A stretch of 64,000 nucleotides of DNA from Sphingopyxis sp. (GTDB taxonomy: Bacteria > Pseudomonadota > Alphaproteobacteria > Sphingomonadales > Sphingomonadaceae). The notes beneath the pieces were generated by a model. It saw only the letters and a list, made by a program, of their open reading frames with translations, did no database searches and was not told the origin of the DNA. Location: positions 1-64,000 of the forward strand of contig NVXM01000026.1 in NCBI GenBank assembly GCA_002733865.1, read 5' to 3'. The translations under genes and the position numbers were made by a program. Shown here in pieces: positions 56,869 through 64,000 of this stretch; within the stretch, counting starts at the first letter, position 1, and every line of letters starts with the position of its first letter.

Positions 56869-57093
56869 ATGGGACGTCCATTTTTCCGTCGCCGCAAAAG
56901 CTGCCCCTTTTCCGGCAAAAACGCAAAGCCCATCGACTATAAAGACGTGAAGACGCTTTCGGGATTCATTTCCGAACGCGGCAAAATCGTACCAAGTCGT
57001 ATCACCGCAGTTTCTGCCAAGAAGCAGCGCGAGCTTTCCAAAGCCATCAAACGCGCCCGCCATCTCGGCCTGCTGCCGTATCTCGTGAAGTAG
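56869..57093 (+). CDS. rpsR: 30S ribosomal protein S18
   Basis: A 74-residue bS18 ([16 protein letters not shown] at the start, then [42 protein letters not shown]). GAAGGAG precedes ATG. It lies between rpsF and rplI as usual. Confidence 0.97.
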   Translation: MGRPFFRRRKSCPFSGKNAKPIDYKDVKTLSGFISERGKIVPSRITAVSAKKQRELSKAIKRARHLGLLPYLVK

Positions 57094-57103
57094 GAGCGAA
57101 ACC

Positions 57104-57775
57104 ATGGATATTATTTTGCTCGAACGAGTAGAGAATCTGGGAAGCATCGGCGATATCGTCACCGTCAAAAACGGTTATGCCCGCAATTTCCTGCTGCCGA
57201 ACAAGAAAGCCCTGCGCGCCAACGAGGCGAACAAAAAGGTTTTCGAAGCCAATCGCAAGCAGATCGAAGCGGACAACGAAGCCAAGCGCAAGGAAGCCGA
57301 AGAGGCATCCGGCGGCATCGACGGCCGGCAGATCGTATTGATCCGCGCATCGTCCGCCAGCGGTCAGCTCTATGGTTCCGTATCGGTTCGCGATATTGTC
57401 GAAGCCCTGAATGCCGACGGCAAGGGCACCGTGGTTGAAAAGAGCATGGTGATTCTCGAGAAGCCGATCAAGACACTCGGCGTTTTCGATGTTCGCATTC
57501 GTCTGCACCCGGAAGTCAACGTCAACATCCAGGCCAATGTCGCCCGTTCGGATGACGAAGCCGACCTGCAGAAGGACGGCGTCGACGTGATCGCCCAGAT
57601 GTTCGAAGAAGATCAGGCTGAACTGGCCGCCGCTGCCCTCGAAGTCATCGACGAAAATAGCGAAGTCGATGAAGAAGCGAAGGCCGAGCTCGAAGAAACC
57701 GTTGAAGCGGGTGCTGTTGAGACTCCGGAAGCCACGGAAACAGAAGAACAGGACGAGACCGAAACCAAGGAATAG
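57104..57775 (+). CDS. rplI: 50S ribosomal protein L9 with acidic tail
   Basis: A 223-residue bL9. Residues 1-50 form the rRNA-binding domain (MDIILLERVENLGSIGDIVTVKNGYARNFLLPN), a long helix follows, and the second domain ends near residue 148. The last 75 residues are strongly acidic (Glu, Asp, Thr, Ala) and should be disordered. TAGGAG precedes ATG 57104. A terminator follows. Confidence 0.95.
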   Translation: MDIILLERVENLGSIGDIVTVKNGYARNFLLPNKKALRANEANKKVFEANRKQIEADNEAKRKEAEEASGGIDGRQIVLIRASSASGQLYGSVSVRDIVEALNADGKGTVVEKSMVILEKPIKTLGVFDVRIRLHPEVNVNIQANVARSDDEADLQKDGVDVIAQMFEEDQAELAAAALEVIDENSEVDEEAKAELEETVEAGAVETPEATETEEQDETETKE

Positions 57776-57797
57776 TCCTATTCTGAACTTGCTTTTG

Positions 57798-57850
57798 AAA
57801 GCCCGGATCCGGATCGTCGCAAGGCGGCGCCCCGGATCCGGGCTTTTTCT
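57798..57850 (+). terminator. rpsF-rpsR-rplI terminator
   Basis: AAAGCCCGGATCCGG pairs with CCGGATCCGGGCTTT (57798-57812 and 57832-57846), followed by TTCTTT. The loop is 19 bases. Confidence 0.85.
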
Positions 57851-57862
57851 TTGGAGGCGGGA

Positions 57863-58909
57863 TTGAACAACGATTGGCAATTCAGATTTGCGGCGGATGC
57901 GACGCTGTTTCCGCATCTCGCTGATCTGCAACAGAATCAGGTCCTGCTGTCGGCGATGAGCGAGGCTGCGTTCAAACAGGCCAGTTTCCTGGATCAGCGG
58001 CTGTTTACGCCCGACCTGCAGCGGCAGGTTGTCGCCTGGAGCGACATCGCATCGATAGCTTTGCCGCCGCTCAACAAGCCCCACTATATTTTTCATATCG
58101 GCCATGTCGGTTCGACGCTGATTTCGCGGCTGTTGGGCGAACTCGACAGCATATTGCCTTTGCGCGAACCTGCGATATTGCGGCAACTAGCCGATGAATA
58201 TGTGAACAGGCCGGCTGATATTGGCTGGTCGGACGACGAACGAACCCGGCGGCTGGATCAGGTCGAGACATGGTTATCCCGCGTGTTTCATGACGGGCAG
58301 CGCGTGATGATCAAGGCCAGCAGCTTCGTCAGCCCGCTGGCGCGCCCTTTGCTCGCAGACGCAGGAACCGCGCTTTTCCTGTTCACCTCGATGGAACGCT
58401 ATCTACAGACGATACTGGCTGGGGATGCGTCCAGGCAGGAAGCTGCTGCGCTGACCGATCCGAGGCTGAACCGCCTCCAGCAGTATTGCGGCGAATCGCT
58501 GAAAACCGAAGAACCTCTGTCGCTTGCCCAGACTGCTTCGCTGGGATGGTTGTGCGAGATGGTCACGCTTTGCGATGCGGAAAGCCACTGTCCGGAGGCA
58601 AAGATTGGCTGGCTGGACTTCGATGATTTTCTGGATCAACCGGGAGAGCGATTGCAGCAGACAGCCGAGCATTTCGGGCTGGACCTGTCGACCGAGCAGG
58701 CCCGGCGTCTTGTCTCCAGCCCGATCATGACTCGCTATTCCAAGGCACCGGAATATGATTACAGCGCATCGCTGCGCGAAGAACTGTTGGCTGAAGCGGC
58801 AAAAATTCATGCTGACGATATCAAGCAGACGCTGCTATGGGTTGATCAACTGGCGCGGCGCTTTCCGATAGTCGCCGCCGCACTATCAGCAGCGGAATCG
58901 AGACGGTAA
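57863..58909 (+). CDS. P-loop, sulfotransferase-like protein
   Basis: A 348-residue protein. HIGHVGSTLISRLLGELDS (about residues 76-95) resembles the phosphosulfate-binding loop of sulfotransferases (RSGTTLL), and REPAIL follows as in that family. The rest has no clear match that I can name. TTG 57863 is used because GGAGG lies six bases upstream. The stop overlaps the start of an iron/2-oxoglutarate hydroxylase gene (TAATG), so the two should act together, perhaps on a peptide or metabolite. Confidence 0.7.
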   Translation: MNNDWQFRFAADATLFPHLADLQQNQVLLSAMSEAAFKQASFLDQRLFTPDLQRQVVAWSDIASIALPPLNKPHYIFHIGHVGSTLISRLLGELDSILPLREPAILRQLADEYVNRPADIGWSDDERTRRLDQVETWLSRVFHDGQRVMIKASSFVSPLARPLLADAGTALFLFTSMERYLQTILAGDASRQEAAALTDPRLNRLQQYCGESLKTEEPLSLAQTASLGWLCEMVTLCDAESHCPEAKIGWLDFDDFLDQPGERLQQTAEHFGLDLSTEQARRLVSSPIMTRYSKAPEYDYSASLREELLAEAAKIHADDIKQTLLWVDQLARRFPIVAAALSAAESRR

Positions 58910-59565
58910 TGTTCAAGCAACTCAGCCTATTGGATCAGGCGCAGGTCAGGGAATTGAAGAAGATCGCCAACGAGGCGAAATTTGTCGATGGCAAGATCAG
59001 CAATCCGCACAGCAAGGTCAAAAACAACCTGCAGCTGCACGACGTTGAAGGCTATAAGAAGTCATCGAAAATCCTGCACGACGCGTTGATGTCCAACCGC
59101 GAATTTGTTGATTTCGCTTTTCCGGAACGAGTAGCACCACCGCTGATTACCCGGTACAAGCCCGGCATGAACTATGGGCTGCACGCCGACAGCGCCGTGA
59201 TTCCCCTGCCCGACGGCCCGCTGCGATCCGATCTGAGCTGTACCGTCTTCCTGAGCGACGTCAACGACTGCAAGGGCGGCGCCCTTCATGTGACGCAAGG
59301 CGAAGCCGGCATGCGGTTCAAGGGCATTCCGGGAACAGCGATCGTCTATCCCTCCTACACGCTACACGAGGTGGAGCCCGTGACCGAAGGCGAGCGCATG
59401 GTCGCGATCACCTTCATCCAGAGCAAAATCCCGGACGCGATGAAGCGCAATCTGCTGTACGAACTTAACGAAGTGGCAGCGCTGGAAGGCCTGAATATGG
59501 CGCAGGAAAATTACGCCCGCCTGCAGGCGGTACAATATAATCTGATGCGGAAATGGATGCGTTAG
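58909..59565 (+). CDS. PKHD-type Fe(II)/2-oxoglutarate hydroxylase (PiuC/YbiX family)
   Basis: A 218-residue dioxygenase. Iron ligands are seen in MNYGLHADSA (His, Asp) and LHEVEPVTEGERMVA (His, with the 2-oxoglutarate Arg). The C-terminal helix-rich part is typical of YbiX. Such proteins are often tied to iron uptake, but no siderophore receptor is in the window. It overlaps the P-loop gene and converges with folE. Confidence 0.9.
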   Translation: MFKQLSLLDQAQVRELKKIANEAKFVDGKISNPHSKVKNNLQLHDVEGYKKSSKILHDALMSNREFVDFAFPERVAPPLITRYKPGMNYGLHADSAVIPLPDGPLRSDLSCTVFLSDVNDCKGGALHVTQGEAGMRFKGIPGTAIVYPSYTLHEVEPVTEGERMVAITFIQSKIPDAMKRNLLYELNEVAALEGLNMAQENYARLQAVQYNLMRKWMR

Positions 59566-59577
59566 TAGGGCTGTTGA

Positions 59578-60198
59578 TCAATAGCCCATCAGGCTCATCA
59601 CTTCCTCGCGGCTGCGGGCGTCGTCGAGGAAACAGCCGAGCAAGCGACTGGTGACCATGCCGACACCGGGCGTGCGGACGCCGCGTGCGGTCATGCAGCT
59701 GTGGCTCGCTTCGATGACCACCGCAACACCCGCGGGCTTCAGATTATTCCAGATACATTCCGCGACTTCGGCGGTCAGCCGTTCCTGCACCTGAAGACGC
59801 CGCGCGAATCCGTGCAGCACGCGAGCGAGCTTGGAAATGCCGACAACCTTGTCTGTAGGCATATAGGCGATACTGGCCTTGCCGATAATCGGTGCCATAT
59901 GATGTTCGCAGTGGGAGTGGAAGGGGATGTCCTTGAGCAACACAAGCTCATCATAGCCACCGACTTCTTCAAAGGTCCGGGCGAGATGCATGGCCGGGTT
60001 TTCGCCATAGCCCTCGCAATATTCTTTCCATGCCCGTGCGACGCGCTTCGGCGTGTCGACCAGCCCTTCGCGCTCGGGATCGTCTCCAGCCCAGCGAAGC
60101 AGAGTCCGCACGGCGTCCTGGACCTCGTCGGGGACAGAAATTTTCTTTGCTTCGCGCTCGGCAAGCGCGTCGGCAATCGAGTGGGAATAATCGGCCAA
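59578..60198 (-). CDS. folE: GTP cyclohydrolase I
   Basis: A 206-residue FolE, which makes dihydroneopterin triphosphate, the first step of folate synthesis. Zinc ligands are visible in FHSHCEHHMAPI (Cys, His) and SCMTARGVRTPG (Cys). QVQERLTAEVAE and MGY at the end are typical. Confidence 0.96.
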   Translation of the reverse strand: MADYSHSIADALAEREAKKISVPDEVQDAVRTLLRWAGDDPEREGLVDTPKRVARAWKEYCEGYGENPAMHLARTFEEVGGYDELVLLKDIPFHSHCEHHMAPIIGKASIAYMPTDKVVGISKLARVLHGFARRLQVQERLTAEVAECIWNNLKPAGVAVVIEASHSCMTARGVRTPGVGMVTSRLLGCFLDDARSREEVMSLMGY

Positions 60199-60300
60199 GA
60201 CAGGTCCTTCAGTTCATTGGGTGCAATGCCAATAAACTAGGCCTGACGCCGGTGATGCGCAAGTGCACCTTGGGACATCATTTGTCAAAACAGGAAAAAA

Positions 60301-60377
60301 TGGTGCGCCCAGAGAGATTCGAACTCCCGACCCCTTGATTCGTAGTCAAGTACTCTATCCAGCTGAGCTATGGGCGC
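60301..60377 (-). tRNA. tRNA-Arg (anticodon ACG)
   Basis: The minus strand folds into a 77-nucleotide tRNA: acceptor GCGCCCA/TGGGCGC, D-arm AGCTCAGCTGGATAGAG, anticodon stem CTTGA-loop CTACGAA-TCAAG, T-arm GGAGTTCGAATCTCTC, and an encoded CCA. Confidence 0.94.
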
Positions 60378-60470
60378 TAACCAGACGGTGCAGATAGGGG
60401 GTGAAGGCTCCGCTGGCAACCCATAATTGCCCTGCCGGCGCAACATTCTGAACATTCCTGCCGCATCGAT

Positions 60471-60543
60471 GCTCCGCACTCGATGCGGAGCCCTGCGCCA
60501 TGCAAAAGCTCTTCCCGCCAAAGCTCCACATCGAGTGCGGAGC
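60471..60543. repeat. pair of inverted CTCCGCA palindromes (intergenic)
   Basis: Unit one (60471-60491) is GCTCCGCA-CTCGA-TGCGGAGC; unit two (60523-60543) is its reverse complement with one mismatch. The pair lies between tRNA-Arg and ppdK. The same two-unit design sits inside glyS at 63814-63882. The 174 bases between tRNA-Arg and ppdK hold nothing else that I can see. Confidence 0.7.
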
Positions 60544-60551
60544 ACATCTGG

Positions 60552-63230
<2,679 letters not shown>

Positions 63231-63250
63231 TCTTGCCTCATCACTTTTAA

Positions 63251-63373
63251 CCCCTCCTTTTTAAAGGAGGGGAAGGGTGGTTTATGAGAAGGCTAGCTCG
63301 ATGCCAGCCTCCGAATTTGCGAGTGGGGACAGGCCCCACCCCAACGCCTCCCCTAAAGGGTAGGGGCTTTTAG
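63251..63373. repeat. palindromic repeat between ppdK and glyS
   Basis: CCCCTCCTTT-TT-AAAGGAGGGG (63251-63272) is a perfect 10-base-pair palindrome, followed by GGAAGGGTGG and, at 63325-63373, GGGGACAGGCCCCACCCC and CCTCCCCTAAAGGGTAGGGG. Such purine/pyrimidine-biased elements are dispersed in sphingomonads. Confidence 0.55.
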
Positions 63374-63408
63374 TGCAGTTCCGTTCCAGCAAATCGTCGC
63401 CAATATTT

Positions 63409-64000
63409 CTAGCCTTCAATCTGTGAAAAATCAGCGACTTGATGGACGGCGTTGCGGAAGCGTGCGAGCAGGGCCAGCCGGGCTTCACGCTTGCTTTCGT
63501 CCTCGTCGTTCACCGTCACATCCTCGAAAAACTGGTCAATCGGTCCGCGCAGCGCGGCCAGCGCGGTCATTGCGGTTTCGAATGCTTCCGCCTCGATCGC
63601 CGCGGTTACCTGCGGCCGGGTGGCATCGAGCGCGTCGATCAGCGCCTGTTCGGCTGTTTCGGGGGTGTAGGAAAGGGGTTGTGCGGCCTGTTCGTCATCC
63701 TGAACTTGTTTCAGGACGTCGGGGGATCCTGAAACAAGTTCAGGATGACGAGGGACGGCGTCAGGATCAGAGGTCGGGAGATGGGCCCCTGCCTCGGCAG
63801 GGGCGCTATCGTACTCCGCACCTGATGCGGAGCCCTGGCCACCACCAGCGCCTCCTGCCTCGCTCCGCATCAAGTGCGGAGCACTACTGCCCTCTTTCTT
63901 CAAGATATTCGAAGCCCGCTTGTAGCCAGCGAGCAGGTTCACCCCGTCCGGGGTCTCGACAAACGCCTGCAAGGCCTTCACCCGAGCGAGCAAGCGCACC
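63409..64000 (-). CDS. glyS: glycyl-tRNA synthetase beta subunit, C-terminal part with in-frame repeat insert (partial)
   Basis: The frame enters from the right edge (197 codons seen). LLARVKALQAFVETPDGVNLLAGYKRASNILKKE matches the GlyS C-terminal anticodon-binding region, and ALIDALDATRPQVTAAIEAE to AVHQVADFSQIEG resumes it with the usual FFEDVTVNDED. Between them lie about 65 extra residues that homologues lack. This insert (about 63690-63890) is made of four palindromic repeat units, all read in frame without a stop. The N-terminal part and glyQ are outside the window. Confidence 0.9.
   Translation of the reverse strand, partial: VRLLARVKALQAFVETPDGVNLLAGYKRASNILKKEGSSAPHLMRSEAGGAGGGQGSASGAEYDSAPAEAGAHLPTSDPDAVPRHPELVSGSPDVLKQVQDDEQAAQPLSYTPETAEQALIDALDATRPQVTAAIEAEAFETAMTALAALRGPIDQFFEDVTVNDEDESKREARLALLARFRNAVHQVADFSQIEG
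63693..63750. repeat. 24-base perfect inverted repeat inside glyS
   Basis: The arms 63693-63716 and 63727-63750 are exact reverse complements around a 10-base loop. The arm starts CGTCATCCTGAAC. On the coding strand it is translated as HPELVSGS and VLKQVQDDE. Elements of this kind usually lie between genes. Confidence 0.9.
63776..63804. repeat. GAGATGG-type palindrome inside glyS
   Basis: GGGAGATGG followed by GCCCCTGCC-TC-GGCAGGGGC (63785-63804). The same layout is intergenic at 14898 and 20497. It is translated on the minus strand as APAEAGAHLP. Confidence 0.8.
63814..63882. repeat. pair of inverted CTCCGCA palindromes inside glyS
   Basis: Unit one (63814-63832) is CTCCGCA-CCTGA-TGCGGAG; unit two (63862-63882) is GCTCCGCA-TCAAG-TGCGGAGC, inverted relative to the first with one mismatch. 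The pair is a relative of the intergenic one at 60471-60543 and is translated on the minus strand as SAPHLMRSE and GSASGAEY. Confidence 0.8.

Overview
The window is a compact, almost fully coding stretch of an alphaproteobacterial chromosome. The best match is the order Sphingomonadales, something like Sphingopyxis, Sphingorhabdus or Parasphingorhabdus; no database search was possible. Pointers are a ChpT phosphotransferase, the ClpP pair, type-2 LeuA, an ATCase paired with a dihydroorotase-like protein that lacks its metal ligands, and palindromic repeats of kinds common in that order. I see no rRNA, CRISPR array, insertion sequence, integrase or prophage. Most of the window is housekeeping DNA.

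Layout. 1-3.3 kb (minus): ffh-rpsP-rimM-small membrane protein-trmD; trmD changes after about 75 codons into a PatB/MalY-type aminotransferase and runs off the left edge. 3.6-9 kb (plus): a GGDEF/EAL protein, then dapF-mtaB-ftsY-yciB overlapping start to stop. 9-14.3 kb: sodB, then a phage-shock locus with divergent pspF, a sigma-54 promoter, a 58-residue exported peptide, pspA-pspB-pspC and five more PspB-like proteins. 14.4-20.4 kb: sufE, a J-domain protein, RNase P RNA, an amidase, chpT, a JAMM protease, rluD, rpoH, mtgA. 20.5-28.7 kb: clpX, clpP, a second clpP, trigger factor, tRNA-Leu, gatCAB. 28.8-32.7 kb: a DUF3089 hydrolase, ruvX, pyrB and a pseudo-dihydroorotase. 32.7-38.7 kb: a ParA/RHH/SPOR cluster, a Sel1-SPOR protein, serB and miaA. 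38.8-44.6 kb: ilvB-ilvN-ilvC, a BLUF blue-light sensor, and leuA behind a leucine-rich leader peptide with a long inverted repeat. 44.6-51.1 kb: a nitronate monooxygenase, an orphan ParA, then mltG and fabF-acpP-fabG-fabD. 51.2-60.4 kb: a kinase/acyl-CoA dehydrogenase pair, a PAS-GGDEF-EAL-PilZ protein, rpsF-rpsR-rplI, a P-loop protein with a PKHD hydroxylase, folE, tRNA-Arg. 60.5-64 kb: ppdK and the 3' part of glyS.

How the genes work together. Much of the window serves protein synthesis, targeting and quality control (ffh, ftsY, rpsP, rimM, mtaB, miaA, gatCAB, tRNAs, tig, clpXP, rpoH, rluD, rpsF-rpsR-rplI, glyS). A second theme is the cell envelope (psp, mtgA, mltG, amidase, SPOR proteins, fab genes). 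A third is biosynthesis of branched-chain amino acids, serine, diaminopimelate and pyrimidines.

Most notable observations: (1) the trmD::patB junction at the left edge, which is either a genuine fusion or an assembly chimera; (2) glyS at the right edge, which has three kinds of intergenic palindromic repeat inserted in frame into its coding sequence, like Rickettsia palindromic elements; (3) the psp operon, expanded to six PspB-like proteins and led by a small exported peptide behind a sigma-54 promoter; (4) a probable leucine attenuator before leuA.
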